Shown: positions 32,582 to 40,730 of the stretch, piece after piece
How positions within the stretch are numbered: the stretch's first letter is position 1
How the letters are laid out: the number at the start of each line of letters is the position of its first letter
Assembly: GCA_025055255.1 (NCBI GenBank)
Contig: JANWYI010000002.1
Location: 17,693 to 63,383, forward strand
Length of the DNA: 45,691 nucleotides
From: Anaerolineae bacterium
GTDB lineage: Bacteria; Chloroflexota; Anaerolineae; Aggregatilineales; UBA2796
Direction of reading: 5' to 3'
Program-made: the position numbers and the translations under genes
Notes under the pieces: model-generated
What the model was told of the DNA's origin: nothing
Database searches by the model: none
The model's input: the letters and a program-made list of their open reading frames with translations, nothing else

Positions 32582-33763
32582 CTAAGCACTCCGATCAATG
32601 GTCTGCAGCAGCGTGTAGCCGAAGTGCGCCGCACGGCTGAGCGTGCCTGCTTGAATCTGGTCGAGCGTGTCGCTTGTGCGATGCCAGCTAGGCAACCCGC
32701 CTTCCTGATTATAGCCTGCGATGCACAAGCCTTTGTAGCCTAGCCGCGTTAGGACAGCGATCTCATCTAAGGTCAGCATTTCGCGCCCTGCCACTTGCGG
32801 ATGCTCACGCGCAGCACAGCGCGCGAAGGTCAGCAAGTCTGGATCAGGTGCATACTGCCCGAACGCCGTCACGCCATGCTTGACCACGTAGCACAGATTG
32901 CCGCTGCCGACCATCTCAAAGGCGATGAAGTAGCTGTTGAAGCGCGGCGGCTGAAACGCCTCCAAATAGCGCGCCATGCCGATTGCACCTACATCAGCGC
33001 AACCTGTGAACAAGAGCGTGACCTGCGTATGCTCAAGCGGCGTCGCACTAAGCGCCTCTGCTAAACCAAGCAGGACGCTGACAGCGCTAGCGTTGTCATT
33101 AGCACCTTCCACAAACGGTTGCCGTTCGTCATTCAGCTGCGAGAGAAGCGCGCCGAAGCTCAGCGCTGCAAAAATCGCGTCCCACAGTCCGCGCCGCGCT
33201 TTCGGCAAGATGGCTCGGCGCAGCTGGATGAGCGCGTTTAAGAAAAGTGCGCTGATGGTCAGCGTTGTGAGCGGCTTGAGCAGCTCAGGCGACTCTGTTG
33301 GCAAGGTGAACCGCTGTTTGCCGCTATCTAAGTGTCCAATCAGATAGACTCGACGTTTAACGGCGCTGCGCGGCGCTATAGTGGCGACCACATTCTGGCT
33401 GTTGCCGAGCGCGACTAACGGCTGAAAAAATGGCGGCTTTGCCGTGAGAATGCCGCGCAAGTTGAAAGCGCTCAACGCTGAAAGTTTTGCTGCCAAGAGC
33501 TTGCCTGTTCGCTTGTGCCCGATCAAAGTCGCCAGCACTGCAAGCGCAAGGACTGGCACACTCTGAGCGCCTAGACTAACGTGACTGCGGAACGATTGAA
33601 CTGCGATCTGCTCAATGCCAATGGAGCGCAACATCACTTGGACGTATTCAGCGGCACGGCGCTCTTGCAGTGAGCAAGCAGGACGCGCACCAATGCTCTT
33701 GCACAAAACCTGCATGTGCTGCATCAGGCGATCAGGCTGAAGGCTGCTCAACGGCTCAGTCAT
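32582..33763 (-). CDS. M28-family peptidase-like protein lacking the catalytic Glu
   Basis: A 393-aa protein from ATG 33763 (GGAA upstream; the frame extends to a TTG at 33778). It carries the M28 zinc-aminopeptidase framework: H144-x-D146 in IGHLDSG, D223 in EGANDNAS, and H361 in SWHRTSD. The Glu-Glu pair that supplies the general base and a metal ligand reads C255-A256-D257-V258, so the base Glu is Ala. The later Asp ligand is Glu283 (AFEMVG). Two hydrophobic segments (about 70-82 and 162-180) suggest membrane association. Likely inactive or altered activity. It follows the DUF4013 gene by 80 nt. Confidence 0.8.
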   Translation of the reverse strand: MTEPLSSLQPDRLMQHMQVLCKSIGARPACSLQERRAAEYVQVMLRSIGIEQIAVQSFRSHVSLGAQSVPVLALAVLATLIGHKRTGKLLAAKLSALSAFNLRGILTAKPPFFQPLVALGNSQNVVATIAPRSAVKRRVYLIGHLDSGKQRFTLPTESPELLKPLTTLTISALFLNALIQLRRAILPKARRGLWDAIFAALSFGALLSQLNDERQPFVEGANDNASAVSVLLGLAEALSATPLEHTQVTLLFTGCADVGAIGMARYLEAFQPPRFNSYFIAFEMVGSGNLCYVVKHGVTAFGQYAPDPDLLTFARCAAREHPQVAGREMLTLDEIAVLTRLGYKGLCIAGYNQEGGLPSWHRTSDTLDQIQAGTLSRAAHFGYTLLQTIDRSA

Positions 33764-33843
33764 GGCGAGATGTTCCAATCAGCGGCTTGTCCACATGCTA
33801 GATCAAGTGTACCGCAGGATAACGGCAAGCACATGGTCACAGT

Positions 33844-34578
33844 TCAGCGGCGCAGTGGCAACTGACGCTGCACGCTGAGCAACGTCGTGCCAAGCAGATA
33901 GCCATTGGTCAGAAAGCCAAGGGTCACAATGGCGATGTAGCCGAGCAAGCCGAGCACAACAGTCAAGGCAAGTATGACGCTCAAAATGCCGCCATTGGTG
34001 AGCGCTACGCTGAGCGCTACCAAGAACAGCGCAAGCACAACAGCTGAGAGCATGAGCAGTAGGAAAGCGAGCAGGCTCTGATAGAGATAGAGCGTGCCAA
34101 ATGGAAGCGCAGCGCGTCGCAGGTCGTTCAGACGCGCGCCAACTTCAAGGTAATGGTAGAACTGGTCGGTCTGAGCGTAGCGTGCGTGAGCGCAGGTGAG
34201 CACATAGTTGACCAGCAAGCTATAGACAAGCGCTATAGCCAGCGCTACGAGCCGCAGTAGGACGAACGGCTCTGCGCCGTTGCTCAGCCAGCCGATCAGC
34301 CAAGCACCTATCAAAATTAGGAGCGCGGGCGCAAAGTAAAGCGCTGTTGCCACAAGCGAGAGCAAGCCGCGCACAGCAATATCTGACCAAGCATCCCAGC
34401 TCGGCAAAGGATAGCGCTCGCCGCGCGCAAGGTTGCGCGCAACGCTCAGCGCGTAGCCGCACCATAAAATTATGTTTAAGCCTGGCACAAAGCCGACGAT
34501 TAAAAAGACGATCAGCTTGGAAAGCCAAGCTGAGTCCTCAAACGGATAGGTGACGCTGCGCCCGAAATCAATCTGCAT
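33844..34578 (-). CDS. DUF4013-type membrane protein
   Basis: A 244-aa protein with about five hydrophobic segments. The opening YPFEDSAWLSKLIVFLIVGF and GYALSVARNLARGERYPLPS, then WDAWSDIAVRGLLSLV, match the DUF4013 layout (a conserved region before and after the first hairpin). Function unknown; family members are widespread in archaea and Chloroflexota. It starts 5 nt after the TlpA-like gene and so shares its transcript. Confidence 0.72.
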   Translation of the reverse strand: MQIDFGRSVTYPFEDSAWLSKLIVFLIVGFVPGLNIILWCGYALSVARNLARGERYPLPSWDAWSDIAVRGLLSLVATALYFAPALLILIGAWLIGWLSNGAEPFVLLRLVALAIALVYSLLVNYVLTCAHARYAQTDQFYHYLEVGARLNDLRRAALPFGTLYLYQSLLAFLLLMLSAVVLALFLVALSVALTNGGILSVILALTVVLGLLGYIAIVTLGFLTNGYLLGTTLLSVQRQLPLRR

Positions 34579-34583
34579 TGCCG

Positions 34584-35219
34584 CTACGAGCCAGTCAGCT
34601 TGCGGAAAGTCTGATCAAGCAGCTCAGCTGTCATCTCACCGATATGCCGATGCCGAACAATGCCCTCAGGGTCTACGAAATAGGTCATGGGCAAGCTAAG
34701 GACACCATAGCGATTACTGACCTTACCGCCTGCATCCAGAGCAACAGGCAGGTCTAGCGACAGTTCCTTGAGAAAGGCTTGCACAGTCGCTGCTGACTCA
34801 TCGCGGTTAACCGCGACCACGATTACATCGCCGAGCGCGCGCGCTGCTTCTGAGGGCGAGTCATGCAGCGCCTGAAAGACAGGCATTTCAGCGCGGCAAG
34901 GCGGACACCACGTCGCCCAGAAATTGATCACAACCCATTTGCCGCGCTGATCGCTCAGACGAAAAGTCTGACCGTCAGGCATTGGCAAAGTGAAGTCAGG
35001 CGCAGCGCTGCCGACTAGCGTGAAGGGCGAGAGTGCCACAGCAGGCGGCGGATCGGCGCGCCTGCCGCCGACTGTCTCGCGCGGCACAAGTGTCTCCGCC
35101 AAGACGAGTGCGACGAGCGCCGCTGCGATTGGCATGACCAGAAAAATCGCTAGAGTTGGACGATAAGGCGGATAAGGCTTGTCTGACTGCGTGTGACTAC
35201 CGCGTCTTAATTTTGTCAT
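34584..35219 (-). CDS. TlpA/ResA-like membrane-anchored thioredoxin
   Basis: A 211-aa protein from ATG 35219. One transmembrane segment at about 22-42 anchors a thioredoxin-fold domain. The redox motif is W104-C105-P-P-C108 in NFWATWCPPCRAEMP, with cis-Pro region LSLPMTYFVD. It resembles the extracytoplasmic reductants of the TlpA/ResA group, which reduce disulfides during cytochrome c maturation or other protein assembly. A TTG at 35243 overlapping the upstream receiver stop is an alternative start. Position behind hsp20-lon suggests a shared protein-quality theme; the exact client is unknown. Confidence 0.87.
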   Translation of the reverse strand: MTKLRRGSHTQSDKPYPPYRPTLAIFLVMPIAAALVALVLAETLVPRETVGGRRADPPPAVALSPFTLVGSAAPDFTLPMPDGQTFRLSDQRGKWVVINFWATWCPPCRAEMPVFQALHDSPSEAARALGDVIVVAVNRDESAATVQAFLKELSLDLPVALDAGGKVSNRYGVLSLPMTYFVDPEGIVRHRHIGEMTAELLDQTFRKLTGS

Positions 35220-35239
35220 AGCCCAAACACTCTGGCAAC

Positions 35240-35602
35240 TCAAACGGCGCTGAGCAGCCGATTGAGCAAGCTGGGCAGTTCTGCAGGATCGAACGGCTTG
35301 ATCAAGAACAGGTTAGCGCCGGCGCGCAAGGCTGCCTCTTCCACGTTCATCCCAGAGGTCATGATAATTGGCGCGTGCTTGAACGCAGGCTCGGCGCGCA
35401 ACTTACCGACGATCTCCGTGCCTTGCACGCCGCCTGAGAGGTGGTAGTCAATCAAGAAAGCATCAGGGCGCTCTTGGTGCGCTTTCTCTAGCACATCGCT
35501 GCCGCGCGCTGCTAGAACGACTTGAAAGCCATCGAGGCTCAGCAGCGTCTCCAGCAGCATTGCCGTTGTCCGATCATCGTCTACTAGCATTACCTTAGGC
35601 AC
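35240..35602 (-). CDS. stand-alone receiver protein overlapping lon
   Basis: A 120-aa receiver: MLVDDDRTT, phosphoacceptor Asp52 in [10 protein letters not shown], Thr in IIMTSGM, Lys in FLIKPFDP. All catalytic residues are present; there is no output domain. Its start lies 8 nt inside the lon gene, so translation is likely coupled to lon. It is followed by the TlpA-like gene. Possible roles are an adaptor that delivers substrates to Lon in response to a kinase, or a plain phosphorelay intermediate. Both are inference from the overlap. Confidence 0.92.
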   Translation of the reverse strand: MPKVMLVDDDRTTAMLLETLLSLDGFQVVLAARGSDVLEKAHQERPDAFLIDYHLSGGVQGTEIVGKLRAEPAFKHAPIIMTSGMNVEEAALRAGANLFLIKPFDPAELPSLLNRLLSAV

Positions 35603-38168
35603 GCTTTTGCTCCTTCATCTCAATTTCAGGGGCGCGTTGACTGTCGCGGGTCGGCTCAGGTTTAGGTGAAAGGGCTGCTTGTAAAACTTCCTGCACGTCG
35701 TCCACCAGTACAAAGGTGAGCGCTTTGCGCACATCCTCAGGCAATTCGTCCAGATCAGGTTGGTTGCGCTTTGGCAGAATAATGGTATCTACGCCAAAGC
35801 GATGTGCTGCTAACACCTTATCTTTGACGCCGCCAACAGGCAGGACTTTACCGCGCAGCGTGATCTCGCCCGTCATTGCCACGTTGTGTCTCACAGCGCG
35901 CCCAGTGAGCAAGGAAACGAGTGCTGTCACCATTGTGACGCCTGCTGAAGGACCGTCTTTTGGCACAGCGCCGGCTGGCACGTGCAGATGGATGTCGTGG
36001 CTTTCGAAGTAATCAGGCGAGACGCCTAGTTCACTCAGGTGCGCGCGCACATAGCTAAAAGCAGCGCGTGCGCTCTCCTGCATCACCTCGCCCAGCTGAC
36101 CCGTGTACTGAAAGCCGCTTTTGCCGGGCATCTGCGTTGCCTCTACGAACAGCACGTCGCCGCCGAACGGCGTCACTGAGAGACCAGTTGCCACGCCGGG
36201 CAAATCTGTGCGTGAGGCAAGTTCCTCGCCATAGCCAAAGCGCGGCTTGCCAAGCGTCTTGCGGACAAGATCAACCGTCACGCGAGCGCGCTTGACGTCG
36301 CCTTCAGCAATGCGCGTGGCAACCTTGCGCACTACGCCGCCGATGGCGCGCTCCAAGTTGCGGACGCCTGCTTCGCGTGTGTAGTCACGGATGAGCATTT
36401 GAAGCGCGTCTTTAGTGAACTGCACTTCCTTAGGACGCAAGCCGTTCTCACGGATTTGGCGCGGCACTAAGTAGCGTGACGCGATTTGGAGTTTCTCCTG
36501 CTCAGTGTAGCCTGAGATCACGATGATTTCCATGCGGTCGCGCAGCGGCATCGGAATCGGGTCAAGCTCGTTGGCAGTAGTGATGAACAGGACTTCTGAG
36601 AGATCAAACGGCACGTCCAGGTAGTGATCGCGGAACTCATAGTTCTGCTCTGGATCAAGCACCTCTAGAAGCGCTGCTGCAGGGTCGCCGCGGAAGTCGC
36701 GCCCAAGTTTGTCAATCTCATCCAGCATGATGACAGGATTGCGCGTCTCAACACGGCGCAAGGTCTGGATGATCCGACCGGGCATTGCACCGATGTAAGT
36801 GCGGCGAAAGCCACGAATTTCGGCTTCATCACGCACGCCACCTAGGCTCATGCGCGTGAACTTGCGTCCCATAGCGCGCGCAATCGAGGCGCCAAGCGAC
36901 GTCTTGCCGACGCCAGGCGGTCCGACGAAACACAGAATAGCACCTTGACGGTCGCGGCGAACGCTATCGCTGCTGCTCAGAGTGCCGTCGCTCTTTCGCT
37001 CAGCGCGCAAGCGGCGCACTGCCAAAAACTCTAGGATGCGTTCTTTAACATCTTTCAGACCATAATGATCCGCTTCCAGCACCTCGCGTGCATGTCGGAT
37101 GTCTAGGTTATCTTCTGTGCGCTTCGCCCAAGGTAGGCTGGTCATCCAGTCAAGATAAGTGCGGATCACGCCGTACTCAGCAGAGGCAGTCGGCAAGCGT
37201 GCCATGCGCTCCAGCTCGCGTTGCGCCTCGCGCAGCGCTTCCTCTGGCATTTGTGCCTCAGCAATGCGCTTACGGAATTGCTCTACCTCAGCGAGCTGTT
37301 CGTCTTCCTCGCCCAGCTCACGCCGAATTGCCTTTAGCTGCTCGCGCAGGAAGTACTCGCGCTGCATTCGCTCGATGGCACCTTGTGCCTCAGTCCGAAT
37401 GCGGCGGCTGATTTCAAGTATCTCGATCTCTTTGTTGAGCAGCTGCAGGAGCAGGCGCAGCTTCTCCGAGACTTTGTTTAGCTCTAAGATGCTCTGATAG
37501 CTCTCAAGCTCTAGGCGAATGTATGTGGCAATGGCGTAGACCAATTGCAGTGGATCGCGCGTGTTGACGGCTGAGTTGACTAGATCAGTGGGAATGCTCG
37601 GCACAAGTTCTGCCAGCTTGCTAAACTGGTCAACGACTGTGCGCTTGAGTGCCTCGACTTCACTTGTGTCTTCAACGATCTCTGGAATCGGCGTGACGCG
37701 CGCGCGCAGAAACGGCTCTTGCTGAGTGTATTCCTCAACACGGATGCGCGCTAAGCCTTGCACTAGCAGGCGGATGGTATCATCGGGCGTACGGAACAAG
37801 CGCAATACTGCTGCCATTGTGCCAACAGTGTAGATGTCTTTTGGCTCAGGCACTTCCAGCTCAGGTCTGCGCGAGGCAACCAAGCCGACTAGCCGATCGC
37901 CACTGGCGACCTCATCTACAAGGCGTATTGAGCGCCTCTGCCCAATCGTCAACGGCATAGCTGTCTGTGGATAGACCACCAGACCGCGCAAAGGCAAGAT
38001 GGGTAGCTCAGGCGGCACTCGAATGATGTTTTCAGCATTCGCCTGTGAGCTCTCGTCGCCGCTGTGCGCTTCATCAGCGCTCAGGCGCACACTTTGTGCA
38101 TCGCTTTCTACGGCAACAGGCTGGGCTAAGCTGAATACGGAGCGTTTTTGCCGTTTACTAGAAGACAT
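35595..38168 (-). CDS. lon: ATP-dependent protease Lon
   Basis: An 857-aa LonA-type protease that unfolds and degrades damaged and regulatory proteins. A charged N-terminal extension of about 50 residues precedes the LON substrate-binding domain ([18 protein letters not shown]). A coiled-coil region follows, then the AAA+ module (Walker A GPPGVGKT at 416-423, Walker B VIMLDEID). The protease domain holds the Ser741/Lys784 dyad (KDGPSAG and GGVKDK). A Lys/Glu-rich tail of about 25 residues ends the protein, where the receiver start overlaps. It begins 5 nt after hsp20. Confidence 0.97.
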   Translation of the reverse strand: MSSSKRQKRSVFSLAQPVAVESDAQSVRLSADEAHSGDESSQANAENIIRVPPELPILPLRGLVVYPQTAMPLTIGQRRSIRLVDEVASGDRLVGLVASRRPELEVPEPKDIYTVGTMAAVLRLFRTPDDTIRLLVQGLARIRVEEYTQQEPFLRARVTPIPEIVEDTSEVEALKRTVVDQFSKLAELVPSIPTDLVNSAVNTRDPLQLVYAIATYIRLELESYQSILELNKVSEKLRLLLQLLNKEIEILEISRRIRTEAQGAIERMQREYFLREQLKAIRRELGEEDEQLAEVEQFRKRIAEAQMPEEALREAQRELERMARLPTASAEYGVIRTYLDWMTSLPWAKRTEDNLDIRHAREVLEADHYGLKDVKERILEFLAVRRLRAERKSDGTLSSSDSVRRDRQGAILCFVGPPGVGKTSLGASIARAMGRKFTRMSLGGVRDEAEIRGFRRTYIGAMPGRIIQTLRRVETRNPVIMLDEIDKLGRDFRGDPAAALLEVLDPEQNYEFRDHYLDVPFDLSEVLFITTANELDPIPMPLRDRMEIIVISGYTEQEKLQIASRYLVPRQIRENGLRPKEVQFTKDALQMLIRDYTREAGVRNLERAIGGVVRKVATRIAEGDVKRARVTVDLVRKTLGKPRFGYGEELASRTDLPGVATGLSVTPFGGDVLFVEATQMPGKSGFQYTGQLGEVMQESARAAFSYVRAHLSELGVSPDYFESHDIHLHVPAGAVPKDGPSAGVTMVTALVSLLTGRAVRHNVAMTGEITLRGKVLPVGGVKDKVLAAHRFGVDTIILPKRNQPDLDELPEDVRKALTFVLVDDVQEVLQAALSPKPEPTRDSQRAPEIEMKEQKRA

Positions 38169-38173
38169 GCGGG

Positions 38174-38638
38174 CTACTCGTCTGAGCCTTGCGCTCCGTC
38201 TATGTCTACATCCACGATGTGCACTTGTTGCTTTGTAGCACGCGGCAGCTCGACGCGCAGGAAGCCGTCCTTATACGTCGCCGTGACGCGATTGCGATCA
38301 ACTGCCCAAGGCAAGCTCACAGCCGTTCGAAATTCTCCGTAGCGCACTTCCATCTGATGGAAAGCAGTTCGGTCGCGCACAGTACGCCGCCGAATGCCGC
38401 TGATGACAAGGCGGCGTTCTTGCAGAGAGACGTTAAACTCGCCATCGCGCATCCCACTGATCTCAACCATCACGACCAGTCGATCTGTGAGCTCAAAGAC
38501 ATCCGTCGGCGGACGCCAGACGTTCGCTTGGCGCATAACGACCCAGTGCTGCGTCACTGAATGGGCGTGGAGTGAGTCGAGCGAGAGGTCGCTTTCATGC
38601 TCATCATCAACTCTGTTGGCGCTCTGAGTTATAGCCAC
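38174..38638 (-). CDS. hsp20: small heat-shock protein (Hsp20/alpha-crystallin)
   Basis: A 154-aa ATP-independent holdase. The alpha-crystallin domain spans about 45-140: [28 protein letters not shown], and the conserved [10 protein letters not shown] motif. The start is GTG at 38638, chosen because a perfect GGAGG stands 5 nt upstream. It is the first gene of the hsp20-lon-receiver unit; Hsp20 holds unfolded proteins that Lon can degrade. No CIRCE element is seen upstream. Confidence 0.93.
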   Translation of the reverse strand: MAITQSANRVDDEHESDLSLDSLHAHSVTQHWVVMRQANVWRPPTDVFELTDRLVVMVEISGMRDGEFNVSLQERRLVISGIRRRTVRDRTAFHQMEVRYGEFRTAVSLPWAVDRNRVTATYKDGFLRVELPRATKQQVHIVDVDIDGAQGSDE

Positions 38639-38680
38639 CTTTGCCTCCAGCTTAAACTAAGGTGCAGTAGTTTCAGCGTA

Positions 38681-38710
38681 ATTCTACCACAAAGCGCACA
38701 CAGCACACAA
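38681..38710 (-). promoter_or_regulatory. possible promoter of hsp20-lon
   Basis: TTGTGT (38710-38705), an 18-nt spacer and TAGAAT (38686-38681) on the minus strand, giving a leader of roughly 35 nt. Control by HrcA/CIRCE is not supported by sequence. Confidence 0.4.
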
Positions 38711-38815
38711 AGTCAATCTTGCCGAACAGAGGCATAAGATGACGGACAATCACAAAGGCGCTGCATCAGCTTGTCAGGCGCTCTGACTGTCATCCGCGCT
38801 TTCGGCGCAAAGTGC

Positions 38816-38845
38816 TTGTACGCTCTTGGCATTCTGTGCTAGATT
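38816..38845 (+). promoter_or_regulatory. possible promoter of the DegV-recG unit
   Basis: TTGTAC (38816-38821), an 18-nt spacer and TAGATT (38840-38845), about 90 nt before the first DegV gene. The leader includes the palindrome at 38871-38886. Confidence 0.4.
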
Positions 38846-38870
38846 CAAAGCGCTTGTGAAGCAATGGGCA

Positions 38871-38886
38871 AGCCTAGCACTAGGCT
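38871..38886. promoter_or_regulatory. 16-bp palindrome upstream of the DegV genes
   Basis: AGCCTAGCACTAGGCT has perfect 7-bp arms around CA. It lies 25 nt downstream of the proposed -10 and 48 nt before the ATG, a usual place for a repressor operator, or it may form a short leader hairpin. No regulator gene is nearby. Confidence 0.45.
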
Positions 38887-38934
38887 CGCTGAGCGTTTCT
38901 GTATTGGGAAGAAGATTCACTGTTAGTCCTGCTC

Positions 38935-39837
38935 ATGCCGAGTAAAGTCAAGATTGTCACTGACAGCAGCGCACACTTCAGCGATCCTGAACTGGTTGAG
39001 CGCTATGACATCACTGTTGTGCCGCTGAGCATCCGTTGGCGTGGACGCACTTATCAGGAAGGCATTGACCTTGATCCTGCCGATTTTCTCGCTCAGCTCG
39101 GCAATTACCCTGATCTACCTGAGTTGTTGCCGCCGTCTCTAGAGACTTTCCAAGCTGTCTACACACGCTTGGCACGCCACACGGATCGCATTCTCTCGAT
39201 CCATCTCTCGCACGCCATGCACGCCACGGGCAAGGTTGCCCAAGCTGCCACACAGAGCCTACTCGGACGTTGCACGATCAGCGTGTTTGACTCCAAGAAC
39301 ATTGGCTTAGGTTTGGCGCTAGTGGTTGAAGAGGCAGCGCGCCTTGCCGAGACGTGCGACTCGTTAGATGAGATCGTACGCGCCTTGCGCAAGCAGTTGA
39401 CGCGCCTTTACGCAATCTTCAGCCTTGAGCGCTTGATCTATGCTGAGCGCTATGGCTTGCTCAGTCACGCGCAGCGTCTACTGGGCGAACTGTTGGGCAT
39501 TCGCCCGATCTTGACAATTGAAGAGGGCGAACTCTTAGCAATGGAAAAAGTCCGTAACTCAGCTCAGACCGTTGATAAGTTCGTTGAATTCATGCTAGAG
39601 TTCACCAATGTGGAACGCTTGTTGCTCTTACAAGGCACAACGCAGCCTACTGAGCAGACTACGATGCTGATCGAACGGCTAAGCCTTGAATTTGCCCAAC
39701 GAGACTATCCAACGGCGCTCTATCAGCCGTCTCTGGCTTGTTATCTCGGTCCACACGCGAGTGGCATCATGGTCTGCGAGGCGCCGCTCAGCCTAGAGCG
39801 CCGCCGCCAGCCGTATAAGGTTGAGGAGCAAGAGTGA
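38935..39837 (+). CDS. DegV-family protein with altered lipid-binding residues
   Basis: A 300-aa DegV/FakB-like protein. The fold signature is clear: KIVTDSSAHF, GIDLDPADFLAQL, ISVFDSKNIGLGLALVVEEA and a C-terminal GPHASGIM. FakB proteins bind a fatty acid for phosphorylation by FakA. The residues that contact the acid carboxylate appear changed: the TS-Q-P-S motif reads LLPPS (64-68), the LSGT motif reads M95-H96-A-T, and the late His is Tyr270. The second DegV gene follows in a 4-nt overlap and keeps those residues. It may bind another ligand or act as a partner subunit. No fakA is in the window. Confidence 0.82.
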   Translation: MPSKVKIVTDSSAHFSDPELVERYDITVVPLSIRWRGRTYQEGIDLDPADFLAQLGNYPDLPELLPPSLETFQAVYTRLARHTDRILSIHLSHAMHATGKVAQAATQSLLGRCTISVFDSKNIGLGLALVVEEAARLAETCDSLDEIVRALRKQLTRLYAIFSLERLIYAERYGLLSHAQRLLGELLGIRPILTIEEGELLAMEKVRNSAQTVDKFVEFMLEFTNVERLLLLQGTTQPTEQTTMLIERLSLEFAQRDYPTALYQPSLACYLGPHASGIMVCEAPLSLERRRQPYKVEEQE

Positions 39838-40694
39838 ACGCAACGCATCGCATTAAAATTGTCTGTGATAGTGCCGCTGATCTGCCTGCGGCATGGCGCG
39901 CACGCTGGGATATCTCAGTCATCCCCGTCTTTGTCAATTTTGGCGCTGAGAGCTTCCCTGATGACGGCGTCTCACTAACCCACGAAGAATTTTATCGCCG
40001 TATGGCTGAGGCGAAGGTGCCACCAACAACTTCGGCGCCGTCAACAGGCGTTGCAGCGGACGTACTGCGCCGAGCGCTCGCTCAAGCTGATCATGTGATT
40101 GCCTTCACCATCTCGCCTGCTGTCAGCAGCACTTACAACGCTGTCCGTCTTGCTGCGCAGCAGGTCTCTGAGGAACGCATCACGGTATACGATAGTGGCA
40201 CTTTGAGCATGGCAGTGGGCTGGCAGATCGTGGCGGCGTGCGAGGCACGCGAGCGCGGCGCTGACTTGGCAGGCATCCTCGCCGCAGCTGATGAGGCGCG
40301 CAAGCGCGCTGATGTCTGGGCAATACCAGGGTCGCTAGAATACCTGCGGCGCAGTGGCAGAGTCAATCGCATTCTTTCCAGTATCGGCACACTGCTACAA
40401 ATTAAGCCGATCATCACAGTGAAAGATGGCGTAGTGGACTCAAAACAGCGTGCGCGCACATTTAGAAAGGCAATGGAATCTGTGGCTGAGCTAGTCCATC
40501 AGCGTGCGCCACTAGCAGGGCTCGCTATTCTGCACACCAATGCGCTTGACCTAGCTGAGCAAATGCGCGCCTTGTTAGCAGATGTCGCGCCGCAAGAGCC
40601 TGAGCGCACGATAGTCTTGAACGTCGCTGCAGCCATTGGCGTCCATTTTGGGCCCGGCTCAGTTGGCGCTGCGATTTTAAGCGCTGCACAGTAG
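39834..40694 (+). CDS. DegV-family fatty-acid-binding protein
   Basis: A 286-aa DegV/FakB protein with standard ligand residues: KIVCDSAADL, TTSAPS at 65-70, SPAVSSTY (S98/S99, T100) at 94-101, and GVHFGPG with His271. The start is GTG at 39834, overlapping the stop of the first DegV gene by 4 nt, with GAGGAGCAAGA just upstream. FakB-type proteins present fatty acids to FakA and feed phospholipid synthesis or turnover. The kinase subunit must be elsewhere. Confidence 0.92.
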   Translation: MNATHRIKIVCDSAADLPAAWRARWDISVIPVFVNFGAESFPDDGVSLTHEEFYRRMAEAKVPPTTSAPSTGVAADVLRRALAQADHVIAFTISPAVSSTYNAVRLAAQQVSEERITVYDSGTLSMAVGWQIVAACEARERGADLAGILAAADEARKRADVWAIPGSLEYLRRSGRVNRILSSIGTLLQIKPIITVKDGVVDSKQRARTFRKAMESVAELVHQRAPLAGLAILHTNALDLAEQMRALLADVAPQEPERTIVLNVAAAIGVHFGPGSVGAAILSAAQ

Positions 40695-40730
40695 TTCGAG
40701 TTGTGCCTTTGCGCAGAGAGCCTGTTGCTT

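Noticed and set aside
38871-38886. CIRCE (HrcA) element near hsp20
   Set aside because: CTAGCACT resembles half of CIRCE, but the second half and 9-nt spacing are missing. It is closer to the DegV side and is described as a different palindrome.
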